Made by a program: the position numbers and the translations under genes. Under the pieces are notes generated by a model that saw only the letters and a program-made list of their open reading frames with translations, was not told where the DNA came from and ran no database searches. Below, piece after piece: positions 15,689 through 24,329 of a DNA stretch of 40,602 nt. The DNA is from Acidobacteriota bacterium (GTDB taxonomy: Bacteria; Acidobacteriota; Terriglobia; Acidiferrales; UBA7541), in contig DAHUXN010000098.1 in the NCBI GenBank assembly GCA_027307115.1, forward strand, positions 1 to 40,602, read 5' to 3'. How positions within the stretch are numbered: the first letter of the stretch is position 1; every line of letters begins with the position of its first letter.

Positions 15689-16447
15689 ATGAAATATTCC
15701 CTGGGGCGTTACGTCTATGGCCTGGCGACGTTTGGTTCCGGTATCTGCGCCTTAGTGTGGCATAACTACGACGCGCTTCCGGTAGTTCCGCACCGCGGGA
15801 TTCTCATCTACATCGTCGCCATCATCGAAATCCTTGCAGGCGTAGCCGTTCTATGGGCGAAAACGGCCCGAGCCGGCGCCGTCGCGCTGGGTGCAATTTA
15901 CTTCTTCTTCACCTTGCTGGGAGTACCGCTCATCATTAAGCATCCGCTCGTCTACAATAACTTTGGCAACTTCTTCGAACAATTCTCGTACGTCTCGGGC
16001 GCCTTGATCCTGTATGCGTGTTCCGCTACGAATTCTCCGGCTCGAACGTCAAGATTGGCTCAGTTCGGGTACTACTCGTTCGGCATTTGTGTTGTCTCGT
16101 TCGCACTGGAACAGCTTTTCTATCTCTCTGCCACAGCAAGTCTTGTTCCCAAATGGATTCCGCTCGGACAAATGTTCTGGGCGATCGCTACCACTATCGC
16201 GTTTGCTCTTGCCGCTATCGCTCTGCTCACTGGGGTCATGGCTCTGCTCGCGGCTCGATTGAACACGGCGATGCTCGTGGGTTTTTTGTTGCTGGTATGG
16301 CTGCCGGCGCTCTTTGCCAATCCCCACAGTTTTGTGAACTGGTCCGAAAGTTTGGAGACACTTGCGATCGCTGCGTCGGCGTGGATTGCCGCGGACTTTC
16401 TCGGCCGCCGTCGCTCAGCAGAGTTTGCACATGCGAGTCTGGGTTAA
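15689..16447 (+). CDS. Multi-pass membrane protein, DoxX-like
   Basis: The 252-residue protein has about seven hydrophobic segments, among them YGLATFGSGICALVWHNY, ILIYIVAIIEILAGVAVLWA, AGAVALGAIYFFFTLLGVPL, AIATTIAFALAAIALLTGVM and AMLVGFLLLVWLPALFA. The spacing of Gly and small residues and the phrase IVAIIEILAGVAVL recall DoxX/SURF4-type proteins, but the match is loose. It follows the Mo-hydroxylase by 68 bp and may share its transcript. If so, it is a candidate quinone-side or membrane partner, though nothing in the sequence shows haem or metal ligands for that. The function is unknown. Confidence 0.7.
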   Translation: MKYSLGRYVYGLATFGSGICALVWHNYDALPVVPHRGILIYIVAIIEILAGVAVLWAKTARAGAVALGAIYFFFTLLGVPLIIKHPLVYNNFGNFFEQFSYVSGALILYACSATNSPARTSRLAQFGYYSFGICVVSFALEQLFYLSATASLVPKWIPLGQMFWAIATTIAFALAAIALLTGVMALLAARLNTAMLVGFLLLVWLPALFANPHSFVNWSESLETLAIAASAWIAADFLGRRRSAEFAHASLG

Positions 16448-16549
16448 TGACGTTCGCTCTCTGCGTCATCGGCGTTAAGGTGTATTTTCGTCAAATCGTC
16501 CGGTGAATCCGGATTAAGCTGGCTGCGGCAGTCTTCCTTCCGCTTGTTT

Positions 16550-19500
16550 CTACTTCGAGGCTGATTTCGCCTGCAACTGTTCCCACTTCGCGAGCATGGA
16601 AGCGAGCTTCGCTTCGAGCGCGCGCGCGGCGTCTTCCTGCGTCACCGTGGGCGCGGCATCGGAGCCATCGACTTGCGCGTAAAGTGCGCCGAATTCGAGG
16701 TTCATGCGCATGAAGCTGTCGCCGCCTCCGCGACCAAAGAATGCACCCGGACCGCCAGCACCGCCCTCGAGACTGGCCGCTTGTGCGTCCAGCGCAGCGT
16801 CTCCGCCACGCTGCTTCAAGTCCTCGCGGAATTTCTTCACCTGTTGCAGCGCATCGTAGCTGCGGTCCATCGCGGACGCCAGGCGCCGCTCTATCGCGAA
16901 TTGGGCGGCGAGCGCGAGCGCGGTGACGTGAACGCGCGGGTCTTCCTTCACCGTGAGATCTTGCGAATATGTGCGCCCGCCCGCCGTCAGCTTGACGGTA
17001 TAGACGCCGGGCAAGGCGCGCGGGCCGAGCGGATATTGCGGCGTGCGATGCGGAACGGCCGCGATGGGATAGCCGTAGCGCAGAGTTTCCGGCGTTGTGT
17101 AATGCAAGTTCCAAACCCAACGATGCATTCCTGATTCCGCGGACAAAATCTTGGGCTTCTGAATCCAGTACGTAGGAATAATTTGCGACTTCGACTGCTC
17201 TTCCAAAGTGTACGGAGGCTTGTCCGTGCTCGAATAACGGCGTACGAGTTTTCCAGCGTGATCGAAAATCTCGAGGGTCACGTCGCCCGACGATGAGCCG
17301 CCGAGGTAATAGTCAATGATCGCGCCGTCGGGCGGATTCTTTCCGGCCGGAACTTCGGGAGGCAGCGGCGTGTCTGTGTTGGTGTCGCGACGATAGCGAT
17401 AGGCGGGCGCGGGTTTGAAAAGATGCGCGTCGGATTTCGCTATGGCGTCGGAAAGCTGGCGCAATGGAGTGATGTCGTCGAGAATCCAGAATCCACGGCC
17501 GTGCGTGCCCACGACAAGATCGCTATCGTGAATCCAAAGATCGCGCATGGACGTGTGCGGCAAATTCAATTGCAGCGATTGCCAGTGGTCCCCGGCATCA
17601 AATGAAACCCAAACCGCTGTTTCCGTCCCCGCGAACAAAAGATTCTTGCGCTCGGGATCTTCGCGAACCGTGTTCACGGGCTCGTTGGCGGGCAGGCCAT
17701 CGGAGATGAGTTGCCAATGCCTGCCACCGTCGTCGGTGCGGTAAATGTAAGGCTTCATGTCATTGATGCGGAATCGGCTGACCGAAGCGAAGGCGGTATT
17801 CACGTCGAAATGCGACGCGACGATCTGCGTGACCTTGCTCCACGGCGTCATGGCGGGCGGCGTCACGTCCTTCCAATTCTTCCCACCGTCGCGCGTCACC
17901 CAAATCAAACCGTCGTCGGTGCCGGCCCAAAGCAAGTTCACGTCTTTGGGCGACGGGCCAAGGGAATAGATTGCGCCGCGAGGCTTATCCGCTTGTGCGT
18001 CGTTCTTGTCGATGCTGGTGATGCTGTCCGGTACACCCGGCTTCTTGCGCGTTAAATCCGGGCTAATCGTCTCCCAGGACTGGCCGCCGTTTGTGGTTTT
18101 GAAAAGCACGTTCGCCGCGTAATAAAGGATGTGCGGATCGACGGGCGAAAACATGATTGGCTGGGTGCGGTCCGCGCGGTATTCATCCGAAGCGGCGCCA
18201 ATGGGAGTGACGTCTTGTTTTTGCCCAGTGGTCCAGTCGTACTTCGAGACTTCCGTCCTGCCGGCTCCGTAAATGATGTTGGGATCCAGAGGATCTGGCG
18301 CGACGTAGCCATATTCGATTACGCCCACGGGATGCCATTCGCGAAACGTGATTTCGCCGTCGTTGCCACGGCTGGCGATGCCGGCTGAGCCGCTCTCCTG
18401 CTGACCGCCGTAGACGTAGTAGGGAAACCGGTTGTCGGTGATGACGTGATAAAACTGCGCGGTTGGCTGGTTATACCAGGAGCTCCACGTCTTCCCGCCA
18501 TTCACGCTGACAATCGCACCCTGGTCACTGGTGAGCAGAATCGTATCGGGATTCTTTGGATTGATCCAGATATTTTGATAATCGTCGCCGCCGGGAGCTC
18601 CTTTGAGGGCTTCCCAGGTTTTCGCGCCGTCAGTGGACTTGAACGTGACGGTGCTGGTGGAATAAACGATATCAGGATTTTTTGGATCGACTCTTAGAAC
18701 GCACAAATCGCCTCCGCCGATGCGGCCCGTAGGACGGCGGTCAGTGGTGGCCAGCGTCCACCTGGCGCCTGCGTCATCGGAGCGATAGATAGCGAGTCCG
18801 GCGCGGCCGTACGCGACGGAGGCGTAGATTCGGTGGGAGTCGCTCGGCGCGATGGCGGTGTGCACCTGAACGATTGCGTCGGGCAGGCCTCCGCCGAGCT
18901 GCGTCCACGTGGCGCCGCCGTCGGTGGATTTGTAGAGGCCGCTATTGGGGCCGTTGTATTCGTTGCCGTCTTCCCAGGGGCCCGAGACGGAATCCCACAG
19001 AGAAGCGTAGGCGACATTCGGATTGGACGGGTCGATTTCGACGCTGCCGCCGCCGGTGTATTGATCTTTTTCACTGGAGAGAACTTTTTGCCAGCTCTGG
19101 CCGCCGTCCGTGGTGCGGAAAATTCCGCGTTGCTCGCTGGGACCATACGGATGGCCGACGACGGCGACGAGCACGTGATCCGGATTGCGCGGATCGATGG
19201 CCAGTTCGGCAATTTGGAAGGCGTCATCGAGACCGACGTGCGTCCACGTCTTTCCCGCGTCCGTTGATTTGTAGACTCCGTTGCCGACGGAACGGTCCGG
19301 GCGTTGTAAACCTTCGCCGCTGCCGACGTAAATCGTGTTGGGGTCGGAAGGCGCGACTTCGATGGCGCCGATCGATTGCGTGGGCTCGGCGTCAAAAATG
19401 GGATTCCACGTCTCGCCGTAATCGGTGCTCTTCCAGACGCCGCCATTCACTTGTGCGATGTAGAAAACGTTTGGCTCGCTGGCAACGCCGGAGATGGCTT

Positions 19501-19651
19501 TGGTGCGCCCGCCGCGGAATGGGCCGATCATGCGCCAACGCATGCTTTGATAAAGGTTTGGGGAATACTGCTGCGCCATCACCACGGGCGCGAGTGCGGC
19601 TATCGCTATTAGGGTTAGAACGATCAGGGCCATGCGGCGAATCTGAATCAA
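16550..19651 (-). CDS. Secreted giant Asp-box (BNR/VPS10-like) beta-propeller protein, second paralogue
   Basis: The 1033-residue protein is collinear with the propeller at 8722-11922. It opens LYQSMRWRMIGPFRGGRTKA, carries about eleven Asp-boxes (STDYGETWN, STDAGKTWT, TTDGGQSWQ, TRDGGKNWK, TDDGGRHWQ) and has the same late blocks (WILDDITPLRQL, VTLEIFDHAGKLVRRYSS, VYTVKLTAGGRTYSQDLTVK). The TTG at 19651 follows GAGAGGT with a normal spacer and gives the signal peptide MIQIRRMALIVLTLIAIAAL up to VMAQQ; the ATG at 19633 is the alternative. It reads toward the membrane protein at 15689. The C-terminal part has a helical Ala/Gln/Lys-rich stretch and a Gly-rich patch (GGAGGPGAFFGRGGGDSF). It is a propeller scaffold; catalytic activity is not evident. 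Confidence 0.9.
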   Translation of the reverse strand: MIQIRRMALIVLTLIAIAALAPVVMAQQYSPNLYQSMRWRMIGPFRGGRTKAISGVASEPNVFYIAQVNGGVWKSTDYGETWNPIFDAEPTQSIGAIEVAPSDPNTIYVGSGEGLQRPDRSVGNGVYKSTDAGKTWTHVGLDDAFQIAELAIDPRNPDHVLVAVVGHPYGPSEQRGIFRTTDGGQSWQKVLSSEKDQYTGGGSVEIDPSNPNVAYASLWDSVSGPWEDGNEYNGPNSGLYKSTDGGATWTQLGGGLPDAIVQVHTAIAPSDSHRIYASVAYGRAGLAIYRSDDAGARWTLATTDRRPTGRIGGGDLCVLRVDPKNPDIVYSTSTVTFKSTDGAKTWEALKGAPGGDDYQNIWINPKNPDTILLTSDQGAIVSVNGGKTWSSWYNQPTAQFYHVITDNRFPYYVYGGQQESGSAGIASRGNDGEITFREWHPVGVIEYGYVAPDPLDPNIIYGAGRTEVSKYDWTTGQKQDVTPIGAASDEYRADRTQPIMFSPVDPHILYYAANVLFKTTNGGQSWETISPDLTRKKPGVPDSITSIDKNDAQADKPRGAIYSLGPSPKDVNLLWAGTDDGLIWVTRDGGKNWKDVTPPAMTPWSKVTQIVASHFDVNTAFASVSRFRINDMKPYIYRTDDGGRHWQLISDGLPANEPVNTVREDPERKNLLFAGTETAVWVSFDAGDHWQSLQLNLPHTSMRDLWIHDSDLVVGTHGRGFWILDDITPLRQLSDAIAKSDAHLFKPAPAYRYRRDTNTDTPLPPEVPAGKNPPDGAIIDYYLGGSSSGDVTLEIFDHAGKLVRRYSSTDKPPYTLEEQSKSQIIPTYWIQKPKILSAESGMHRWVWNLHYTTPETLRYGYPIAAVPHRTPQYPLGPRALPGVYTVKLTAGGRTYSQDLTVKEDPRVHVTALALAAQFAIERRLASAMDRSYDALQQVKKFREDLKQRGGDAALDAQAASLEGGAGGPGAFFGRGGGDSFMRMNLEFGALYAQVDGSDAAPTVTQEDAARALEAKLASMLAKWEQLQAKSASK

Positions 19652-19834
19652 GTTGCACCTCTCGATTTGGCGGAAAACAGGAGAGCATAAATCATTCCGG
19701 GCGCTGCGCGAAAAGAAATATTTGCGCGAAGGCGTTTGTGTGAGCAGAGTCGAGGGCGGGGCCAGAGCCGTATCATTCCTTGGAGCAAGCTGGCAAAATA
19801 GGCTCGTGTCCGGCAGTGCCATGGAGGTGATGCA

Positions 19835-20710
19835 GTGAGTGATACGTCCAGAGGCCCGGCGATACGCAACGTGTCGGATACAGCGCGTTGGGTGGCCTTC
19901 TACCGCGCGATGGAGACGGAGCGTAAGGACGCGATTTTCCACGATCCGTACGCGCGCAAGCTTGCCGGGGCGCGCGGCGAAGAAATCGTAAACACGTTGC
20001 GCGGAGGCAAACGCCAGGCGTGGGCGATGATTGTCCGCACGGCGTTGCTGGACGACATGCTACTGCGCACAATCGCGGACCAGGGAATCGATCTGGTGGT
20101 GAACCTCGCGGCAGGCCTTGACACGCGGCCGTACCGGCTGGCGTTGCCCGCCGCGTTGCAATGGGTGGAAGTGGACCTGCCGGAGATGATCGCGTACAAA
20201 ACGGAAATGCTGGGGAGTGAGACTCCGCACTGCCGGGTGGAACGAATGGCGCTTGACCTGGCCGATGATGCCGCGCGCCGGGAGCTGTTCGCGCGGCTGG
20301 ATGCGAGCGCGAGGCGCGCTTTGGTGATCACGGAAGGACTGCTCGCGTATCTTTCCGAGGAGCACGTGGGGAAGCTTGCGCGCGATTTGCACGAGTGCCA
20401 GCATTTTCAATACTGGCTTACGGACATCGCCTCGCCGAAAGTAAAGCAAATGATGGAAAAGCACTGGGGCAAGGAATTGCGCGCCGCGGGAGCGCCGATT
20501 CAGTTCGCTCCGGAAGTTGGCGAGGAATTTTTTCGTCCCTTTGGCTGGGAGTCGATCGAGTTCCGCGGATTTTTCCAGGCTTCGCGCGAGTTCAACCGGC
20601 CCGTGCCGGGCGACTGGATGATCCGGTTGTGGGCGAAGTTGATGCCGAGGCGCACGGCGAAAATGATGAAGCTTTGGCGCTCGGGAGCGACTCTTCTTCG
20701 CCGCGCGTGA
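19835..20710 (+). CDS. SAM-dependent methyltransferase of the TIGR00027 / leucine carboxyl methyltransferase-like family
   Basis: The 291-residue protein starts at a GTG behind GGAGGTG. The N-terminal block DTARWVAFYRAMETERKDAI, then FHDPYARKLAG, is typical of TIGR00027 proteins. The SAM-binding loop is VVNLAAGLDTRPYRL, followed by VEVDLPEMIAYKTEML with the acidic ribose-binding residues. The motif LVITEGLLAYLSEEHV matches the leucine carboxyl methyltransferase superfamily, whose members methylate carboxylates or polyketide-like substrates. The true substrate is unknown. It is divergent from the second propeller and convergent, with a 6-bp gap, with the PQQ-like gene. No terminator is seen between the convergent stops. 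Confidence 0.88.
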   Translation: MSDTSRGPAIRNVSDTARWVAFYRAMETERKDAIFHDPYARKLAGARGEEIVNTLRGGKRQAWAMIVRTALLDDMLLRTIADQGIDLVVNLAAGLDTRPYRLALPAALQWVEVDLPEMIAYKTEMLGSETPHCRVERMALDLADDAARRELFARLDASARRALVITEGLLAYLSEEHVGKLARDLHECQHFQYWLTDIASPKVKQMMEKHWGKELRAAGAPIQFAPEVGEEFFRPFGWESIEFRGFFQASREFNRPVPGDWMIRLWAKLMPRRTAKMMKLWRSGATLLRRA

Positions 20711-20716
20711 TTCGGA

Positions 20717-22480
20717 TTATTTGCGGCGCGGAGATTGCCGAGGCGCGGCAGGCTTCGGCAGCAAACCGAAAACCGCGACGCCCGTGGGAGTTCCCACAAA
20801 AACTTTTCCGCCCGCAATCATCGGCGTAATGAACTTGTTGCCGGTGATTTCGTCGCGCTTGCGCTGCTGATTGCTGTCGTAAAGCTCCCTGGCTAAATCG
20901 CTGGCCTCATAGGCGCGAAGCACGGCGGGGGAATTGTTCTCGACGGCCCATACGATGGCGTCTTTCGTGCCGTTCGCGGAAATGCTTGGAGTGGTTCCGG
21001 GATAGCCGAAGCTGACGGCGGTCTTCGACGCGGCGGGGCTGACGACGCGCGCGTTGACAATCTTGAAAGCCCGCAGCGAGTCGTCTACCGCGCCATAGTA
21101 AAGCGTGTGATTGAAATAAGCGGGTGCCGCGAAGACGCCGCCGGTTCCGCCGAGCCCTTCGGAATCATCGTTTCCGGTACGCGGAACGGCTTGATAGATG
21201 GCGCTGTCGTTGTTTGGATTGAACTTGCCCATCGAATCGCGATTCACAACGTAAATAATGTCGTCCTTGCCCGCACCGACAGCCAAGCGGTGCATCTTTC
21301 CTGAATTGTCCTGAAGATCGGGCAAAACCATCGCTCCGCCAGAGCCGAGGTCCAAATCTTTTCGCGATTCTTCCACCGCGTTGTGCATCACGAAATAGTC
21401 ACCCACGGATAATTTGCCGCCGCTGGTTGAAAGTTTCATGAACGCGTTGCCGTAATCTCCCTTTTCTGGGAAGCCCTGCGAATTAAGAGTGGTGTCGAAT
21501 GTGCCGTTGCCCGCAAGAAAATAAATATGGCCCGATGAGTCGGCGGCGAGGCCCGCGCCGGACATCCAGATGGCGCCTTCGCTGCCGTTGGGCATGATAT
21601 TCAGGACGCCGGTCTGCTTTAGAGTGCGCGCGTCGTAACCGATGATCCAGCCCGTGTAGGGATCGAAATCGCAATGCGAGGCCCAACTGGTGTAGACAAC
21701 GCCATTGAGCAGCAGCAGGCCTGCGCGTTCCTTATATTGCTTGGGATCGAAATCGACCTGGCCGTTTGAATTGGGGATGGCGGAGCCCGGATAGGTGGCT
21801 TCAATGGTTTGCGGGCCGCCGTCAAGTTCAGCGCCGGTGGTGATATCGAGGGCGTGCAGGCGCTGAAAATATTTTCCAGAGCTGTCTTTCGACATCGCGA
21901 CGACGTAAATCGTGCCATGAGCTCCCGCTTGCAGATCAATCACCGGCGTTGAAGTGACGCCGATTTCCGGCTTCACCTGGCCGCAGCCGCGATCGTCGCT
22001 GGTCGATTCGTCGGGCCCGAGCAGAGAGACTTGCCAGAGTTGCGCGGAAGTATCCGCATCGAAGGCGTAGACGAGATCGTGTTCCGTGGCGACGAAAACG
22101 ATATTGTGCTTCGTGCGCGCGATGGTGAGTTGCGAAACGTAGAGCGGTTCCGCGTCCACCAGTCCCTGCACGGACAAGAAGGCAATTTTGCCGAAGTCGC
22201 GTGAGTTGACATTGCGAGGCGTGAGGATTTTTTCGCCGGCGTAGAGGCCCGTGCGCAAATTATCGTTATGGTAGGTGAGGACGTTGACGGAGGCGCCTGC
22301 CGCGGGTGCGGCGTCTGCGGGCTCGGTCGTTGCGGCCGAACCGGTGGGTTGCGCCGAGGCGGTGGACTCGCTGGAATGTGAGCTACCGCATCCGGCAAGT
22401 ATGCCAACGCCGCCAGAGAATGCGATGAATGCAGCGACGACGAGGGTGCGGCTTCTGCTTCTCAAAATGGCACAGGTCAA
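20717..22480 (-). CDS. PQQ-like beta-propeller lipoprotein
   Basis: The 587-residue protein starts from a TTG at 22480 preceded by GAGGA with an 8-nt spacer; a TTG at 22519 would add 13 residues. A signal peptide ends in the lipobox LAGC (GGVGILAGCGSSHSS), then comes a Ser/Thr/Ala/Pro linker of about 45 residues. The rest has BamB/PQQ-type blade sequence: NIVFVATEHDLVYAFDADTS, AQLWQVSLLG, GTIYVVAMSKDSSGKYFQRL, HALDITTGAEL, GLAADSSGHIYFLAGNG, VFAAPAYFNHTLYYGAVDDS. Residues that bind PQQ and Ca2+ in true quinoproteins are not obvious, so it is more likely a structural or binding propeller at the outer membrane than a dehydrogenase. Related proteins appear often in Acidobacteriota as I recall. 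Confidence 0.82.
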   Translation of the reverse strand: MTCAILRSRSRTLVVAAFIAFSGGVGILAGCGSSHSSESTASAQPTGSAATTEPADAAPAAGASVNVLTYHNDNLRTGLYAGEKILTPRNVNSRDFGKIAFLSVQGLVDAEPLYVSQLTIARTKHNIVFVATEHDLVYAFDADTSAQLWQVSLLGPDESTSDDRGCGQVKPEIGVTSTPVIDLQAGAHGTIYVVAMSKDSSGKYFQRLHALDITTGAELDGGPQTIEATYPGSAIPNSNGQVDFDPKQYKERAGLLLLNGVVYTSWASHCDFDPYTGWIIGYDARTLKQTGVLNIMPNGSEGAIWMSGAGLAADSSGHIYFLAGNGTFDTTLNSQGFPEKGDYGNAFMKLSTSGGKLSVGDYFVMHNAVEESRKDLDLGSGGAMVLPDLQDNSGKMHRLAVGAGKDDIIYVVNRDSMGKFNPNNDSAIYQAVPRTGNDDSEGLGGTGGVFAAPAYFNHTLYYGAVDDSLRAFKIVNARVVSPAASKTAVSFGYPGTTPSISANGTKDAIVWAVENNSPAVLRAYEASDLARELYDSNQQRKRDEITGNKFITPMIAGGKVFVGTPTGVAVFGLLPKPAAPRQSPRRK

Positions 22481-22586
22481 AGGGATTTTCCTCGAAAAGC
22501 GATGCTTTCGACGAATCAAACAGTAGATGTTCCCGCCGCACGTAAGATGCGAGGGAAACAGTTTTCGTTACGAGAGCGAGCCGGGA

Positions 22587-24032
22587 CTAAGAGCCCGCGG
22601 GGCGGCGGTGCTGGCCGAAGCTGACTTCGATGGGAGTATCTTTCGGCAAAACCAGATTATTGCCGCGGGTGATGAAATGAAAATAGACCGATTCGCCCGC
22701 GCCCACGAATCCCATCACCTGCCCAAACGCGCGCGACTGCAGCCCGATGCCGAGCGCAAAGCCGATGAGTTTGTAACCGGAGCCGCCGGCGACACTCGTC
22801 TTTCCCGGATCGCCACCCTGGTCAACGGTGCCGCGATCTTCATCGGTGCGCATCGTCGAAGTGGCAATGGCCACGGAGAGCGCGGTACGCAGCACGCGCG
22901 ATTCCTTATCGCTTGCGACGCTTGTGTCGCCCTCCGAATCGAGCTTGATGTGCGACGATTTCGCAACTTCAATTCCTTCGAGAGCCATCTCCACTGGCTG
23001 CGGCGTGCTCAGCGGCAATTGAACGCGCTGAAGCGTGAAGTGAAGCTGGCCGTTGCGATGCAATCGCCGCGCAGGTTCCGCGTGCACCACCATGCCTTGA
23101 AGCTCGGTGCCCACGGGCAGCAGCAATTTCCTGTCCGGAGAGAAAACGGGACGCGTGAGGATGGCGCTGACGGGAGTGCCCAGATGCGCAGTCGCGGAAC
23201 TCAACGGAGTTGCGAGGCGAGCGTATGCTTCATTATTCACCGCGGGGAGTTGGCCCATCGCGCCCATTTCTTCCGCTGCTATCGCAACCGAGCCGAACTC
23301 GAGGGGCTGTTCGAGCTCCGCGTCGAACACCGTTCCGGCCGCGATTTTCTGCTTGTGATACGGCCATTCGTTCCAGGCGAATTGTTTTGCGTGCCGCCAC
23401 ACGGCGGAAGGTTTTATTTGCTCGATGGCAAGATGCCATTGCTCGCTGAGCAGGCCGCGGGCGCGGTGAACCGCTCCGTTCTTCTGCGGATTCGTTTCCA
23501 GACGTATGACTGGGCCCACGTCGGGCACTACTTTCGTGCGCAGCGGCATGCGCGTGCCGTCTTTCAGAACCAGCGTGTCGAACTCGACTTGGATGGCGCG
23601 ATGCGGCGAAAAATCCGCATTCAGATATGCCGCGGTACGCTTCATTTTGGAAGGCGAGAGCAGTTCGGTGATGTGACCGTCGATTTCAGTATCTTTGGGG
23701 ATCACGACGCGGTCGAAGGAATAAATCGGTTCCGTGGTGAACACTTGAATTCGCTGGCCGACTTTTTTTACCGGCACGGATTTCTTCAGCATCACGCGCA
23801 AAGGGACTCCGGCATCGACGACGAGTTGCAGAGGGGGCGGAACAATCGGCGGAGAATCCTGCAAGAATGCGAGGTCGTTGTCGACTCCCGGCACGTCTTT
23901 CGGCGAAGTTTGCCCGGACGGGCGGCGCTTCAACGCGGGAGAATTCTGTTGCGCAGTCTGCGCGGGCAGATTCAGCGCCATAGCGAAAAAGAGTGACATT
24001 CCAATTACTGAGTTTCGTGAGAGGTTGTTCAT
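22587..24032 (-). CDS. Secreted protein of unknown function with repeated P-x-x-T beta motifs
   Basis: The protein has 481 residues from the ATG at 24032 (AGGAAG just upstream). The signal peptide is MNNLSRNSVIGMSLFFAMAL, ending near LPAQTA. A Pro-rich linker is followed by beta-rich sequence with three similar turns: VVIPKDTEIDGHITEL, LLLPVGTELQGMVV and LVLPKDTPIEVSFG. Such P-x-G/D-T-x-x-x-G turns occur in the TrbI/VirB10 C-terminal barrel, so a VirB10-like fold is possible, but no conjugation genes are near. A hydrophobic stretch (YKLIGFALGIGLQSRAF) lies near the C terminus. It follows the PQQ-like lipoprotein on the same strand in the order of transcription reversed, with 106 bp between them. 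The role is unknown. Confidence 0.7.
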   Translation of the reverse strand: MNNLSRNSVIGMSLFFAMALNLPAQTAQQNSPALKRRPSGQTSPKDVPGVDNDLAFLQDSPPIVPPPLQLVVDAGVPLRVMLKKSVPVKKVGQRIQVFTTEPIYSFDRVVIPKDTEIDGHITELLSPSKMKRTAAYLNADFSPHRAIQVEFDTLVLKDGTRMPLRTKVVPDVGPVIRLETNPQKNGAVHRARGLLSEQWHLAIEQIKPSAVWRHAKQFAWNEWPYHKQKIAAGTVFDAELEQPLEFGSVAIAAEEMGAMGQLPAVNNEAYARLATPLSSATAHLGTPVSAILTRPVFSPDRKLLLPVGTELQGMVVHAEPARRLHRNGQLHFTLQRVQLPLSTPQPVEMALEGIEVAKSSHIKLDSEGDTSVASDKESRVLRTALSVAIATSTMRTDEDRGTVDQGGDPGKTSVAGGSGYKLIGFALGIGLQSRAFGQVMGFVGAGESVYFHFITRGNNLVLPKDTPIEVSFGQHRRPAGS

Positions 24033-24253
24033 TTTGCTTCCTGTCCCGTGGCCGATAACCTGTTGGGGTAGCCGAGAGCGCCGATGGCCTTCCAAACATG
24101 ATAGCTGAAAACGGGCTGCGAGTTGCCTGAAGGGCGGGATATTATGGGCGCAAAGCGGTACAGTTCAAAATTATACTATCGCACCGTTTGACTTCCACGC
24201 TTAAGGCACGGGAAGATGGAGTTTTCCGATTTACGCACCGGACCTGGTTATGT

Positions 24254-24271
24254 GTACGTGCCTGCACGTAC
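24254..24271. promoter_or_regulatory. Strong palindrome upstream of nadC (candidate operator)
   Basis: GTACGTGC (24254-24261), a 2-nt centre and GCACGTAC (24264-24271) make an 8-bp perfect inverted repeat, 58 bp before the nadC start. It lacks a T tract and lies upstream of, not behind, a gene, so a protein-binding operator is more likely than a terminator. NAD synthesis genes are commonly controlled by NrtR, NiaR or NadQ, but I cannot match this palindrome to a known consensus. The rest of the 297-bp gap contains no gene. Confidence 0.5.
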
Positions 24272-24329
24272 CCAAATTATGTGTCATGGTTACTTGGCCG
24301 TGGACGGGCGGCAGGGGAATTGAAATCGT

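Noticed and set aside
22527-23996. Plus-strand frame (489 aa) opposite the secreted unknown protein
   Set aside because: The minus frame has a signal peptide, Shine-Dalgarno site and repeated beta motifs; the plus frame is Arg/His-rich without any motif.
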